Shown: in pieces, positions 1 through 9,574 of the stretch | Numbering within the stretch: the first letter of the stretch is position 1 | Layout of the letters: every line of letters begins with the position of its first letter | Assembly: GCA_018268755.1 (NCBI GenBank) | Contig: JAFDVW010000015.1 | Location: 1 to 64,000, forward strand | From: Acidobacteriota bacterium | GTDB taxonomy: Bacteria; Acidobacteriota; Terriglobia; Terriglobales; Acidobacteriaceae | DNA: 64,000 bases | Direction: 5' to 3' | Notes under the pieces: model-generated | Databases searched by the model: none | What the model was told of the DNA's origin: nothing | Seen by the model: the letters and a program-made list of their open reading frames with translations, nothing else | Position numbers and translations under genes: made by a program

Positions 1-117
1 CCGCAGGCTGCTACACAGCTGTGCGAGAGGCAAGGGACTCAGACGCCATCCCTTGCCCCTCGCGCTCCCCCATCCCGGCTCCAGCCGGACAGGGAGTCAC
101 TGAAATTTGTCGTATTC

Positions 118-1734
118 TTACGTGAACCAAAGCAGGGGGCAGGTCACAGCCGCATCGATATAGCCCCAGTTCCCATCACGCTCAAAGCGTGCCAAGCCCT
201 CGGAGAAGTCCCCAGCCTTGTCGAAACAAAGTGGAATGACGAGCTTGCCAGTATGGTCAATGAAGCCGGTCCTGTCATGATCCATAACGGGAAAGAGAGC
301 TTCACCGGTAGCTTCCACAGGATGGGCCGCTCGAAACCCAACCATGCACTCCACGTCTCGGGGGGTATGCCTGGCCGCCAGAACTCCTTCTGGCGTGACT
401 TCGCGGCCAGAACATCCCCCAAAATTCGTTTTGTATTTTGCGCATTCACCAGCTGGAAAATCCGAAGGAGTCCACTTGAGCAGCCCCGCAGGTGATTGAT
501 AGCGCCACATCATCATGTGCTTATCTGGGAACACCAACCAATAAGACTCGTAGTAGGTCATGCCGACAAGTAAAAGGGCGATCTCGGATTGCTTCGCTCG
601 TACTTCCTCAACCAGGTCATCCCGGCCCCGTGCATGCATGTCCTGGGTGAAGGTACGCATCGCCTTCTCGCCGAACGATTTGTCGTGAACGTAAGAAATT
701 CGAATCTGGACCTTTGGATGGTCCTTGATGAATGCATTTAACCATGGCACGGAAAATACAAGATCTTCATATCGCGCGGCAGTGTTCAGGAATTGGTCGA
801 CTCCTTCCGCTTTTCCGTCGACGTATCGCAGGACCAGAGACAAGGTAATTCCGGGAGGGAGCGACGGTTTGCGCAAGGTGACGTGAAGGTTGGTCTCATG
901 CGGCTGCTTCCCGCTCCACTCCGTACCATATTCCTCGCTGTGAAACTCATTAATCTCGGAGGATTCAACAGAGTAGTGCTGCTTCAACTGTGTAAGCGCA
1001 CCTCCAGCTCGGTTGTCCGAGTCCAGAAGGCTTAGCTCGGGCTCAAGCGCTCGATCTACTGATTCCCTTATGATTCTCGACAAACCCTCACCAGAGATTC
1101 GATCCCGATTGACAGCCTTCTTCGGGAGCAAACAAAAAAGAGCACGTGAGATATTCGCATTGAAAGTCTTGTGCGTAATCCCGGCCTGCTCGATCTTCCA
1201 TGGCAGCATAAATGGCTGTTGGGAGTTGGAGGATAGCGTCTTAACAGAGCCATTCTCAAACGTGAGCTGTACTTCAACTGATGGATAATCGTCAGTGTGA
1301 AATAGCGAAGTGTAAATGTGATTGACCAGAGGAGCTATAAATGCAGGATCTTCGAATTTCTTCTTGTAGAGAGCCTGCTGATTGGGAGCGCGCATCTGTG
1401 GCCCACCCTGATATTGTGCGCCGAGCCTTTCTTTCTTGTTGGCCAGCCATTCGCGGGTGACGCCTAAGTTGCCGAGTTCTGGTTGAGGGATGTCAGACTC
1501 ACCAATCGCCTTAAGGAATGCGTCAATCAACTCGGGAGCTACCGTTTTGCTGCCTAGGCGATACTTCGATTTATTTTTTATTATTGTGAGATCGGAGCCC
1601 GCAGGAGTCCCAAGTCCTCCCCATCGGGAGTTGATGTGCAATTGCTTTAGCGAAACATCCTGCGCATACAAAGCAGAGCTAGTAACAGCGGCCAGTGCGA
1701 CAACCAATCGCAAATGTATCATTCTAAGGGACAT
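118..1734 (-). CDS. Secreted WG-repeat protein, possibly 3-prime truncated
   Basis: A 538-residue protein with an N-terminal signal peptide (hydrophobic VVALAAVTSSALYAQ, cleavage near residue 24), so it should be exported. Residues about 25-465 match no family I recognise. The C-terminal 50 or so residues are a WG (beta-strand) repeat of the form GFIDHTGKLVIPLCFDKAGDFSEGLA, followed by a second unit beginning NWGYID that stops abruptly in the unrelated tail AAVTCPLLWFT. WG repeats normally occur in longer arrays, so the 3-prime end may be eroded. It starts 16 bases after the hutU stop on the same strand, so it could be read through from hutU, but no functional link is evident. A second start (M5, MIHLRL) is possible and fits the signal peptide equally well. 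Confidence 0.7.
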   Translation of the reverse strand: MSLRMIHLRLVVALAAVTSSALYAQDVSLKQLHINSRWGGLGTPAGSDLTIIKNKSKYRLGSKTVAPELIDAFLKAIGESDIPQPELGNLGVTREWLANKKERLGAQYQGGPQMRAPNQQALYKKKFEDPAFIAPLVNHIYTSLFHTDDYPSVEVQLTFENGSVKTLSSNSQQPFMLPWKIEQAGITHKTFNANISRALFCLLPKKAVNRDRISGEGLSRIIRESVDRALEPELSLLDSDNRAGGALTQLKQHYSVESSEINEFHSEEYGTEWSGKQPHETNLHVTLRKPSLPPGITLSLVLRYVDGKAEGVDQFLNTAARYEDLVFSVPWLNAFIKDHPKVQIRISYVHDKSFGEKAMRTFTQDMHARGRDDLVEEVRAKQSEIALLLVGMTYYESYWLVFPDKHMMMWRYQSPAGLLKWTPSDFPAGECAKYKTNFGGCSGREVTPEGVLAARHTPRDVECMVGFRAAHPVEATGEALFPVMDHDRTGFIDHTGKLVIPLCFDKAGDFSEGLARFERDGNWGYIDAAVTCPLLWFT

Positions 1735-1750
1735 TAGATACCCGCCGAAA

Positions 1751-3430
1751 TCAACCCTTTATCGGCACTTTCACCCCTGCCTTCCCCGCGAACGCCTTCG
1801 CCTCCTCATACCCTGAGTCCACGTGGCGGAGAATGCCCATGCCGGGATCGGTGGTGAGCACACGCTCGATGCGTTTGGCCATGAGGTCGGTGCCGTCGGC
1901 GACGGTGACCTGCCCGGCGTGCAGCGAGTAGCCAATGCCGACGCCTCCTCCGTTGTGGATCGAGACCCACGACGCGCCCGCCGCCGTGTTCACCAGCGCG
2001 TTCAGCAGCGGCCAGTCGGCTACGGCGTCAGAACCGTCTTTCATACTCTCGGTCTCACGGAAGGGCGAGGCCACGGAGCCGCAATCCAGATGATCGCGGC
2101 CAATCACAATGGGCGCTTTGAGCTTGCCCTTCTTCACCAGATCATTCATGGCCAGGCCGAATTGCGCGCGCTCGCCGTAGCCGAGCCAGCAGATGCGCGC
2201 CGGCAGCCCTTGAAATTTGATCCGCTTTTTGGCCAGCTCAATCCAGCGGCGCAGAATGCGGTTCTCGGGAAACAGCTCAAGCACCAGGTCATCCGTCACG
2301 TGAATGTCGGAAGGCTCGCCGGAAAGCGCCACCCAGCGGAAGGGCCCGCGCCCTTCACAAAATAAAGGACGAATGTAAGCCGGAACAAATCCGGGAAAGT
2401 CATAGGCATTCTTTACCCCACGCTGAAAGGCGAAGGTACGGATGTTGTTGCCGTAGTCAAACGTGACTGCGCCCATTTTCTGCAGACGCAGCATGCCTTC
2501 GACGTGGCGCGCCATGGCGTCGAGCGATTTCTCCTCATACGCCTTGGGGTCGCTCTTCCGCAGGGCCAGGGCGTCGGCCAAACTCATACCATTCGGCACA
2601 TAGCCGTTCAGCGGATCATGCGCCGAAGTCTGGTCGGTCAGAATGTCGGGCACCACGCCGCGCTCGGCGAGTTCGGGAATAATGTCGGCGCAGTTCCCCA
2701 CCAGCCCGACCGAAACATTCTCCTTTTTACGCACGGCGTTCTTCAGGATGCGCAGCGCTTCATCCAGCGTCGTGACCATGAAGTCGCAGTATCCGGTCTT
2801 GAGCCGCTTCTTGATGCGCTCGGGGTCGACGTCGATGCCGAGAAAGGCCGCGCCGGTCATGGTCGCGGCCAGCGGCTGCGCTCCGCCCATGCCGCCCATG
2901 CCGCCGCTGACAATCAGCTTGCCGGCCAAGTCCCCGCCGAAGTGCTTTTCCGCCGCTGCGGCGAAGGTCTCAAACGTGCCCTGCACAATACCCTGCGAAC
3001 CGATGTAAATCCACGAACCCGCCGTCATCTGGCCATACATCATCAGGCCGGCGCGCTCCAGTTGGTTAAATTTCTCCCAGTTTGACCAATGTCCAACCAG
3101 ATTTGAGTTGGCGATCAACACACGCGGCGCATATTCGTGTGTTTTGAAAACCCCCACCGGCTTGCCCGACTGCACCAGCAACGTCTCGTCGTCATCAAGA
3201 GATTTAAGCGTGGCGACGATGGCGTGGTAAGCCTCCCAGCTGCGGGCCGCCCGCCCGGTGCCGCCATAGACCACGAGATCGCGCGGCCGCTCGGCGACTT
3301 CTTCGTCGAGATTATTCATCAGCATGCGCATGGCGGCTTCCTGTTGCCAGCCCTTGCAGGTGATCTGGGCGCCGCGCGGGGCGCGAATGGGCGTGTAGGT
3401 GGAAGACGTGATTTCTGTTTCAACCGGCAT
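1751..3430 (-). CDS. hutU: Urocanate hydratase
   Basis: Cytoplasmic urocanase (559 residues, normal length about 555). It adds water to urocanate to give 4-imidazolone-5-propionate, the second step of histidine degradation, using tightly bound NAD+ as electrophile. Family hallmarks are all present: [14 protein letters not shown] near residue 55, the NAD-binding glycine run [15 protein letters not shown] near 175, [16 protein letters not shown] near 265, and the active-site segment ICWLGYGER with the conserved Cys at about 414. The product ends [11 protein letters not shown] plus a short tail, as usual. No hutH, hutI or hutG is visible nearby, so the pathway genes must be elsewhere. The gene lies downstream of tRNA-Cys on the same strand. 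Confidence 0.97.
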   Translation of the reverse strand: MPVETEITSSTYTPIRAPRGAQITCKGWQQEAAMRMLMNNLDEEVAERPRDLVVYGGTGRAARSWEAYHAIVATLKSLDDDETLLVQSGKPVGVFKTHEYAPRVLIANSNLVGHWSNWEKFNQLERAGLMMYGQMTAGSWIYIGSQGIVQGTFETFAAAAEKHFGGDLAGKLIVSGGMGGMGGAQPLAATMTGAAFLGIDVDPERIKKRLKTGYCDFMVTTLDEALRILKNAVRKKENVSVGLVGNCADIIPELAERGVVPDILTDQTSAHDPLNGYVPNGMSLADALALRKSDPKAYEEKSLDAMARHVEGMLRLQKMGAVTFDYGNNIRTFAFQRGVKNAYDFPGFVPAYIRPLFCEGRGPFRWVALSGEPSDIHVTDDLVLELFPENRILRRWIELAKKRIKFQGLPARICWLGYGERAQFGLAMNDLVKKGKLKAPIVIGRDHLDCGSVASPFRETESMKDGSDAVADWPLLNALVNTAAGASWVSIHNGGGVGIGYSLHAGQVTVADGTDLMAKRIERVLTTDPGMGILRHVDSGYEEAKAFAGKAGVKVPIKG

Positions 3431-3492
3431 AGCTCACCATGGTAGTGCGAACGTCGCAGGGGTGCAACGCGCGAAGCGCAGGCGGGGCAGAT

Positions 3493-3567
3493 TGGAGGAC
3501 GGGATGGGAATCGAACCCATGATGATCGGCTTTGCAGGCCGATGCCTTACCACTTGGCTACCCGTCC
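3493..3567 (-). tRNA. tRNA-Cys (GCA)
   Basis: The minus strand folds into a complete cloverleaf: acceptor GGACGGG/CCCGTCC, D-arm with AAGTGGTAAGGC, anticodon stem TCGGC/GCCGA around loop CTGCAAA (anticodon GCA), and T-arm ATGGG-TTCGATT-CCCAT. The discriminator base is U73, as expected for tRNA-Cys, and the 3-prime CCA is encoded in the DNA. It stands alone between the GH27 gene and hutU. Confidence 0.96.
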
Positions 3568-3659
3568 CCGGAATAGTTTCCAGTAATTCTATTTACTTAA
3601 TAGGGATTTGACAAGAAGTCTTTGGCAAAATTGCTAAGACAATCGGCCAGGGATTGCGC

Positions 3660-3786
3660 GCATTCTCACGGATTTTTGCAAAAAATATCCTCGGCATGAC
3701 AACTCTGGACGGTTTTGATAAGAACTGCACAATGACAAGCCTCTTGCCTTTTAAGAATCCGTGAAAATCTGTGTAAATCCGTGGCC
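3660..3786. repeat. CACGGATT-type intergenic inverted repeat, copy 1
   Basis: The 249-base space between tRNA-Cys and the GH27 gene holds no gene. It contains CACGGATTTTTGCA near 3667 and, in opposite orientation, AATCCGTGAAAATCTGTG and TAAATCCGTGGCC at 3755-3786. The same motif set occurs again at 11534-11633. The arrangement looks like a dispersed REP-like palindromic element rather than a terminator, since there is no clean stem plus T-run. Confidence 0.6.
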
Positions 3787-3816
3787 TATGATCTTAGCTT
3801 CTGCCAGCTACATACA

Positions 3817-5469
3817 TCATTCTGCGCTCACCGAAATCGCGGTCACCGGATTCTCGCTGCCATCCACACTCCAGAACTGGATGGTGTTTGCACGGCCGGT
3901 GTCGAATACAGCCTGCACTGCAGCGGAAACAGGCTGATCCGCAGCAAACAAACCGACTCGCGTGGGCGGCTGCCCGTTGACCTGCATAAAGACCAACGAG
4001 GGCGCGCCGCTCGGCTTCTTGTAGGAAATCATCACCAATCCCACTTCCCTCTTTGCCTGGATGTGCGCGAAGACAAGATATTCCCTGCGATTGGTCTCGA
4101 CCGAACAGCGCGGGCAGGCAACTCCACTGGCTTTGTGCTTCGGCTCCGGGCTGTATGTTTTTGATTCCGGCTCCCTGCCCGTCACCAGAAACATCGCGGC
4201 TTCTCCGGCAGCGACGGTCTGCGAGAACGACGGATTGGCCTCTCCCACATCCTGATGGGCCCAGAGGTCGCGCACCCGCGCGGCGGAATCGGCGCGCAAC
4301 CCAAGTTGGCCAAGCGTGAAGGAAATCACGCCGCTCGAAGTGGTGCGGTTCAGCAATACCACGGCACGCTGCCCCGGCTTAGAAAGCACCTTCGACCAGA
4401 TTTCCAGCCCCTGCTTGCTCTCGCCGGCTTTTACTCCCTGCAGACCCCAGGGGTCCTGATTCACCGCGAGGACTTCCGCATTGGTGAGCGTAGTTTTCTG
4501 GCTGGGAGTGAGCTTGGTCAGATCAGCGCCAACCATCAGTGGCGACGCGGCCACAGCCCACAAGCTCATATGCATGCGGTCGAGCTCCTCCGACATGCCT
4601 CGCATGCCAATCACCATCATGTCGAGATCGTTGTAGAAGCCGGTGTGCTGCGCTTCGGGGTGGATGCCGTCATCAAAATTCTTCAGAATATTGGCGGCGC
4701 CGACTTTGCGCTGCACGTGCACCGGCAGCGAATCATCCACAATGGGATCGGTAATGTCTCCGCCCACGCGCCACATATCTTCGATCACGCCACCCACGCC
4801 GGGGGCCCAATCCCAGGGACGCTGCCGTCCCCACTCGCACAGGGAAAAGAAAAGGTGCTGGCCCGTTTGCCGCTCGGCATCGGTGATGGCCCGGGCAATC
4901 TCCGTGTATTGCAGCATGGGATCAAGGTTCGGCTTATCGCCGCCGCACCAATCCACCTTCACATAGTCGAAGCCCCAGCGCGCGAACTGCAGGAAGTCCT
5001 GCTCATAGTGACCGTAGCTGCCGGTGTGTGGGCGCGGCCCTCCGGTGTCCGGCCCCAGGTAGCTGCAGCCGAACTCACCAGCATCGGTGTAAATGCCCGC
5101 CTTGAGCCCGAGGCTGTGGATGTAACGCACAATATTGGCCATGTCGCCGGCCTGCTCGCCGGGCTGAATGGCCGGCCATTGCTGCTTGTCGACGACCAGG
5201 TTGCCGGCTTCATCGCGCACGCCCAGCCACCAGCCTTCATCGAGCAGAAGGTACTGGTATCCCGCAGCCTTCATGCCAGAGGAAACCATGGCCTGCGCCT
5301 GCTTCTGGATAGTGGTGGAATCGTAGGCATTACCGAAGCTGTTCCAGGAGGCCCATCCCATGGGAGGCAAAGAGAAAGAGTACGACTGGGCGGCGGCATG
5401 GATTGGCAGAAAGAAAAGAACTGCGGCCAAACAAAACAGGATTGCCGGGAAACGCGAGCGCAGCTTCAT
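3817..5469 (-). CDS. Secreted alpha-galactosidase, glycoside hydrolase family 27
   Basis: A 550-residue exported enzyme; residues 1-28 form a signal peptide ending HAAAQ. The (beta/alpha)8 domain starts at the GH27 signature PPMGWASWNSF (35-45). The catalytic nucleophile is Asp173 in DYVKVDWCGGD, and the probable acid/base is Asp238 in MWRVGGDI. Retaining GH27 enzymes release alpha-linked galactose, for example from galactomannan or raffinose sugars. After the antiparallel beta domain (about 300-420) there is an extra C-terminal beta-rich segment of about 120 residues that contains CPRCSVETN and may bind carbohydrate; this part is inference. No sugar transporter or regulator adjoins it, so it is probably a monocistronic scavenging enzyme. 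Some GH27 members prefer N-acetylgalactosamine or arabinopyranose, so substrate is not certain. Confidence 0.9.
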   Translation of the reverse strand: MKLRSRFPAILFCLAAVLFFLPIHAAAQSYSFSLPPMGWASWNSFGNAYDSTTIQKQAQAMVSSGMKAAGYQYLLLDEGWWLGVRDEAGNLVVDKQQWPAIQPGEQAGDMANIVRYIHSLGLKAGIYTDAGEFGCSYLGPDTGGPRPHTGSYGHYEQDFLQFARWGFDYVKVDWCGGDKPNLDPMLQYTEIARAITDAERQTGQHLFFSLCEWGRQRPWDWAPGVGGVIEDMWRVGGDITDPIVDDSLPVHVQRKVGAANILKNFDDGIHPEAQHTGFYNDLDMMVIGMRGMSEELDRMHMSLWAVAASPLMVGADLTKLTPSQKTTLTNAEVLAVNQDPWGLQGVKAGESKQGLEIWSKVLSKPGQRAVVLLNRTTSSGVISFTLGQLGLRADSAARVRDLWAHQDVGEANPSFSQTVAAGEAAMFLVTGREPESKTYSPEPKHKASGVACPRCSVETNRREYLVFAHIQAKREVGLVMISYKKPSGAPSLVFMQVNGQPPTRVGLFAADQPVSAAVQAVFDTGRANTIQFWSVDGSENPVTAISVSAE

Positions 5470-5581
5470 GGCGGGCTCCGTGTTGTAATTTTATGCCGAG
5501 ATTCTCCCGCAGAGTATAGCTTGTCACTGCGCTCTGGGCGCAGATGGACGGAGCGAATGGAGCAACATATTCTGGGAATAC

Positions 5582-5983
5582 CTACCAGCTGCTGTAGGCG
5601 GTGCCGTCGAGCGCGGTGGCGCTGGAGGAGCTGTGCACATCACTGATGCCGGGGTCGGACTGGTCGATGGACATGAGAGACTCGTCCTGGTCGACCGTCC
5701 AGTTGGGGGCCCCGGTCATGGGATCGTTGGGAATCTGCTTGAGGTATCCGCCGGAAACCAGGTCTTCCAGCGCGGTGGGGGCCTTTTGCTTGTCGAGCGT
5801 GTACTGCGAGATCAGCGAGCGCAGGGTAAAGAGGTTCTGGCGCAGGACGGATTCCCGCGCCCGGATAATGGACTGGTTATATACCGGAACGGCAATAGAC
5901 ACCAAAATTAATATCAAGCTGATTACGATCAGCAGCTCAATTAAGGTGAAGCCACGGTTGCGCTTGCGGGTTGCTCTCGCCAT
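5582..5983 (-). CDS. Type II secretion-like pseudopilin (GspG-like)
   Basis: A 133-residue pseudopilin. A basic leader (MARATRKRNRG) is followed by the prepilin peptidase site RG-FTLIELLIVISL and one hydrophobic helix, the standard type IV pilin/pseudopilin N-terminus. The globular part has the motif IPNDPMTG of GspG-type major pseudopilins. Its start codon overlaps the stop of the upstream pseudopilin by one base (TAATG), indicating translational coupling. The C-terminus ATALDGTAYSSW closely resembles that of its neighbour, DTALDGTKYKDW, so the two probably arose by duplication. Together with the secretin gene it forms a partial secretion or pilus operon; no ATPase or platform protein is in view. 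Confidence 0.88.
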   Translation of the reverse strand: MARATRKRNRGFTLIELLIVISLILILVSIAVPVYNQSIIRARESVLRQNLFTLRSLISQYTLDKQKAPTALEDLVSGGYLKQIPNDPMTGAPNWTVDQDESLMSIDQSDPGISDVHSSSSATALDGTAYSSW

Positions 5984-6438
5984 TACCAGTCCTTATATTT
6001 CGTGCCGTCCAGCGCCGTGTCTTGCGACTTGGTAAAGACGTCAAACACGTTGTTGCCGTCCCAGGAATCCGAGTCAGGGTCGTCCTGCATGGAGCGCATG
6101 CCCCATTCGCTGTTTCCCATCATGGGGTCCATCGGAATGCGCCGCAAAAACTTGATTTTTTTGCCGCCCACATCGATGCCCTTGACCAGCGTATCCAGAT
6201 CGGGAGGATAGCCGTCGCTGCCCACTTTGATCTGGAAGGCCCCGCGGTCGGCGGCGTCTTTGTAACGGTCAATGGCATCACGCATCTCCCACAGCGCGGC
6301 CCGCAGTTCGCGCTCCTTGGCGCGCTTGATCTGCACTCGCGCCAGGGGAATCGCCAGCGAGGTCAGGACCACCAGAATGACGGTGGCCACAATCAGCTCA
6401 ATCAGCGTGAAACCGTGCTGTCGCTTCCGGCGCTTCAT
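5983..6438 (-). CDS. Type II secretion-like pseudopilin, second copy
   Basis: A 151-residue pseudopilin with cleavage site HG-FTLIELIVATVILVVL after the leader MKRRKRQH. The body contains RIPMDPMMGNSEWGM, corresponding to the NDPMTG region of its downstream neighbour, and an acidic stretch (DDPDSDSWDGN) that could bind calcium as the GspG C-terminal loop does; that last point is inference. It begins 10 bases after the end of the secretin gene and overlaps the next pseudopilin by one base, so all three are almost certainly one operon. Whether they serve protein secretion or a pilus-like structure cannot be decided from the window. Confidence 0.87.
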   Translation of the reverse strand: MKRRKRQHGFTLIELIVATVILVVLTSLAIPLARVQIKRAKERELRAALWEMRDAIDRYKDAADRGAFQIKVGSDGYPPDLDTLVKGIDVGGKKIKFLRRIPMDPMMGNSEWGMRSMQDDPDSDSWDGNNVFDVFTKSQDTALDGTKYKDW

Positions 6439-6448
6439 GAAATCCCGC

Positions 6449-8764
6449 CTACTGCACCGTTACCGTGGCCACGCTCCCGGCCACCGGCAAAGCCTGCATG
6501 CCGGGGTCGCGCGCGCCACCCTTGGAAATGGTTAAAGTCGACTGGCCGGGCGCCTTGGCCAGGAAAGTCAGGGTCACGACATTGCCTTGTCCGGAGATGC
6601 CACTGGAACCGGGCGGGCGCGTGGCTGTAACCTGCAAAGTTCCCGCCTGGTCGTCATTGCGGTGCACCAGCGCGACCGCCTGTCCGTCCTGCGAGAGGAA
6701 GCCGCCGTTGGAAACATTCACCACCTGCAAAACCTTGGGGTCATAACTGACCTGTAAGGGCACGGAATAGACATTTTGCGCGCCCGTCAGCTGAATGTTC
6801 ACGGCGAAGGTAGCACCCGCCTGCTGGGTCACGGCGGCCGGATCAAACTGGAAGCTGGCCGGCCCCGAAGGCGCTGGAGCGGCAGCCGCCGGAGGCGGCG
6901 TCTGCTGTGCGGGCACAGCGGCAGCCGGGGTCGGCGAAGCCACGGCGGCCGGGGCACCCGCGGCCGGAACACTGGCCGCGCCGGCAGGAGCGGCCGCCGG
7001 AGTAATGGGGCGGCTGCGCCACAAGCTGATCGCGCTGGCCGTACCCACCGCCAGGGCGCGCTGGCTCATGTCCGTGACTTCCGGCGAACGCACGATGTGC
7101 GGCACCAGCGCAAAGACAATTTCGTTCTCCCGGTGCTCGGTGTTCTTCTGCCCGAACAGGTAGCGCAGAATCGGGATCTGCGACAGGCCCGGGATACCAC
7201 TCAGCGACTGCGTGGTCTGGTCTTCCAGCATGCCGCCTAGAAGGTTCACTTCCCCTTCCTTCAGGCGGATTTCATGCTCGATTTTGCGCTGCCCGATGAT
7301 GGGCTGGCTGATGCCGCCGATGTTGGACTGGCCGGTCACGGAAGAAATATCCATGGACACTTTGAGCGTGACCTCGCCGCCGGCGTGTACTCGCGGGGTA
7401 ATGTCGATATTGACACCAACATCGAGATACTGGAACTGCGTATTTACTAGCGGGTTAATACCCACACCGCCAATGCCAGGCTGGAAGGAGCCGGTGGCTA
7501 CCGGCACCCGGTCGCCGATCTTCAGCGAAGCTTTCTGCCCATCCACCGCGCGCACCTGCGGGTTCTGAATGATCTTGGTATTGCTGTCGCTGAATAGGGC
7601 GGTGGCGCTGGCCGAGCCGATGGTGGCCACAAAGTCGGTCGCGTTCAGGTTGCCCAGGCGATTGAGGTTAATCTGGTTCGCGGTGCCGGAAGTGCTGGTG
7701 GTGGAGCTGGAACTGCTGGAGCCGGAAGAAGTGGTGGAGATATTGTTCTGCAGGGCCACGCTGGCCGAAGTCGGCGGGTTGATGCCCAGGTTGCGAATCT
7801 TGTCGCGGCTCACCTGCATGACCGCCACTTCGACGATGACCTCGGGCTTAGAGCGATCGAGGTCGGAGACCAGTTTTTCCGCCAGGGCAATCTGGTCAGG
7901 GGTGCCGCGCACCACGATCGCGCCCTGCGACTGCAAAGGCTGAATGCGGGAGATTTCCAGAATCTGGCGCAGGGTGTTCACCACGTCCTGAATTTCCGTG
8001 GGCTGCGACAGGTTGGCCAGATAAAAGGTGCGAATGATGCTCTGCTCGACGTCCTTACGCTTGGCGGGATTGTCCTGCGCGACAAAAATGGTATTGGGAG
8101 TCACCGCCCGCCAGAAAGTTTTCGACTCCAGGGCGATAATCTGCAGCGCCTCTTCCAGAGTCACCCCATTGAGCTCAATCTTAATGCGGCGCGAGGTGTA
8201 ATCGGGATCGAACAGGACATTGATCCCGGCCAGCTTGCCGACCGTTTCGTAGATGACCTTGGTATCTTCGGTGAGCTTGAGGGTGATAGGAACGTTGGAG
8301 ATGGAGGCGAGTTCAACCGGGCCCTGGGCGTTTTCCAGTCTTTTCTGTAACCCCGAGGGCGGGGGCGCGGCCGACTGTGGGCCGTTGGTCTTCACCGCAT
8401 CGATCAGACGCTGGGTCCGGCGGATTTCCTGCTGGGCAATGGGGCTGGAGGTGTCAATTTCCGCCGCCTTCTGAAACTCAGCCAGGGCTTCGTTGAGCTT
8501 TCCGGCTTCCCGCAGTAACTGGCCGCGATGCACATGCGAGGCACCCGCCAGAAAGCGGATCCGCTCATAGGAGGCCCGGTATTTCAGCTCCTGCGGCTTC
8601 TGGTCATAGGCCTGTTTGTAGAACTCATAGGCTTGCTCGTAATTCTGCCGCGCTTCCGCATCCTTGCCCTTGTTGTAAAGGGATTTGGCGCTCTCCGCCC
8701 CTAGCGGCACGGTGAGGATGGCGAACCAGGCAACTACAGCGGCCGCACGAACCAGGCTTTTCAT
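6449..8764 (-). CDS. TPR-secretin-cohesin protein (GspD/PilQ-like)
   Basis: A 771-residue outer-membrane secretin. Order of parts: signal peptide (MKSLVRAAAVVAWFAILTVPLGAES), TPR-like helices about 25-115, STN/N0-like domain about 165-230 (NVPITLKLTEDTKVIYETVG), secretin N-domain about 245-320, secretin pore domain about 320-555 ending in the typical ENEIVFALVPHIVR, a Pro/Ala-rich linker about 585-645, and a C-terminal cohesin-like beta domain about 650-771. I chose ATG 8764 because GAGGA lies nine bases upstream and a signal peptide follows; an in-frame start at 8809 would put 15 polar residues in front. It is the first gene of an operon with two pseudopilins. The cohesin tail is not found in classical GspD and may tether surface proteins or the peptidoglycan side; its ligand is unknown. 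Confidence 0.9.
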   Translation of the reverse strand: MKSLVRAAAVVAWFAILTVPLGAESAKSLYNKGKDAEARQNYEQAYEFYKQAYDQKPQELKYRASYERIRFLAGASHVHRGQLLREAGKLNEALAEFQKAAEIDTSSPIAQQEIRRTQRLIDAVKTNGPQSAAPPPSGLQKRLENAQGPVELASISNVPITLKLTEDTKVIYETVGKLAGINVLFDPDYTSRRIKIELNGVTLEEALQIIALESKTFWRAVTPNTIFVAQDNPAKRKDVEQSIIRTFYLANLSQPTEIQDVVNTLRQILEISRIQPLQSQGAIVVRGTPDQIALAEKLVSDLDRSKPEVIVEVAVMQVSRDKIRNLGINPPTSASVALQNNISTTSSGSSSSSSTTSTSGTANQINLNRLGNLNATDFVATIGSASATALFSDSNTKIIQNPQVRAVDGQKASLKIGDRVPVATGSFQPGIGGVGINPLVNTQFQYLDVGVNIDITPRVHAGGEVTLKVSMDISSVTGQSNIGGISQPIIGQRKIEHEIRLKEGEVNLLGGMLEDQTTQSLSGIPGLSQIPILRYLFGQKNTEHRENEIVFALVPHIVRSPEVTDMSQRALAVGTASAISLWRSRPITPAAAPAGAASVPAAGAPAAVASPTPAAAVPAQQTPPPAAAAPAPSGPASFQFDPAAVTQQAGATFAVNIQLTGAQNVYSVPLQVSYDPKVLQVVNVSNGGFLSQDGQAVALVHRNDDQAGTLQVTATRPPGSSGISGQGNVVTLTFLAKAPGQSTLTISKGGARDPGMQALPVAGSVATVTVQ

Positions 8765-8858
8765 TGCAATCATTCCTCGCAGAGAGTCTTCCTCCCAGGG
8801 GTTGGCCACGGCCCCTGTGATCGTCCTGAATTTCGCCGAGAAAGACGTTGACGCGGCG

Positions 8859-8887
8859 ATTATAGCATTGCCTTAAACTGTTCCGAA
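8859..8887 (-). promoter_or_regulatory. Candidate sigma-70 promoter of the secretin operon
   Basis: On the minus strand a perfect -10 hexamer TATAAT (8859-8864) lies 17 bases from TTCGGA (8882-8887), a weak -35. A transcript starting near 8852 would have a leader of about 88 bases before the secretin start at 8764. The region is also the divergent promoter space for smpB on the other strand. Confidence 0.4.
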
Positions 8888-9025
8888 GTCACTGTCGTGG
8901 TTGCAGTTATAGTCGTTGGTATTAGTCCTACTAGCGACTGCGGCGGAAGCGCCGGGAAAGCCCTCTCCAGCTGCACCGCGATTCCCTTCTCTTCCTGCTA
9001 AGATAGGCCAGATCATCCACAGGCC

Positions 9026-9553
9026 ATGGCCCGCCAATCCACCCACCAGACAAAGCCGAACGCGGAGAAGAATCCGCGCCGGGAATCTACCGCCTCCGGG
9101 CAGAAAGATGCCTCCGTCAACAGGATCGCTTCGCACAACTACTTCTTGCTGGAAAAATTTGAGGCAGGCGTGGTCCTGAGTGGCACCGAAGTCAAAGCCA
9201 TCCGGGGAGGCAAGGCCAACCTGAAAGATGCGTATGGTCTGGTCAAGGACGGCGAGCTGTGGCTGCTGAACTGCCACATCAGCCCTTATGAGCACGGCAG
9301 CTATTCCAACCACAGCGTGGATCGTACCCGTAAGCTATTGGTACATAAGGAAGAAGTCCGCAAATTGGTGGGCAAGACCCAGCAGAAGGGCCTGACCCTG
9401 ATTCCCCTGCGGCTCTACTTCAAGAACGGCCGAGTCAAGGTGGAGATGGCCCTGGCCAAGGGCAAGCAGCTCTGGGACAAGCGTGAGACGGAGCGCCGCC
9501 GCACGGCGGACAGCGAGGCGCGCGAGGCCATCGCCCGGAGCCGCAAGGCCTAG
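9026..9553 (+). CDS. smpB: SsrA-binding protein SmpB
   Basis: Trans-translation factor that binds tmRNA and delivers it to stalled ribosomes. It has 175 residues, against about 150-160 usually; the extra length is a polar N-terminal extension of about 30 residues (MARQSTHQTKPNAEKNPRRE). The core has the diagnostic ASHNYFLLEKFEAGVVLSGTEVK, an oligonucleotide-binding barrel with LLNCHISPYEHGSY, and the basic C-terminal tail GKQLWDKRETERRR that reaches into the ribosomal A-site. No tmRNA gene is visible in the window. The next gene, an Smr-like protein, starts 21 bases downstream, suggesting cotranscription. Confidence 0.97.
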   Translation: MARQSTHQTKPNAEKNPRRESTASGQKDASVNRIASHNYFLLEKFEAGVVLSGTEVKAIRGGKANLKDAYGLVKDGELWLLNCHISPYEHGSYSNHSVDRTRKLLVHKEEVRKLVGKTQQKGLTLIPLRLYFKNGRVKVEMALAKGKQLWDKRETERRRTADSEAREAIARSRKA

Positions 9554-9574
9554 CGCCCGAGGAGGTAAGCAGGG

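Noticed and set aside
1..117. GCAAGGGA/TCCCTTGC inverted repeat as a terminator of the first gene
   Set aside because: The stem lies past the stop on the proper side but has an 11-base loop and no T-run in the minus direction.
3608..3636. TTGACA on the plus strand after tRNA-Cys
   Set aside because: There is no good -10 at 16-18 bases and no plus-strand gene downstream.
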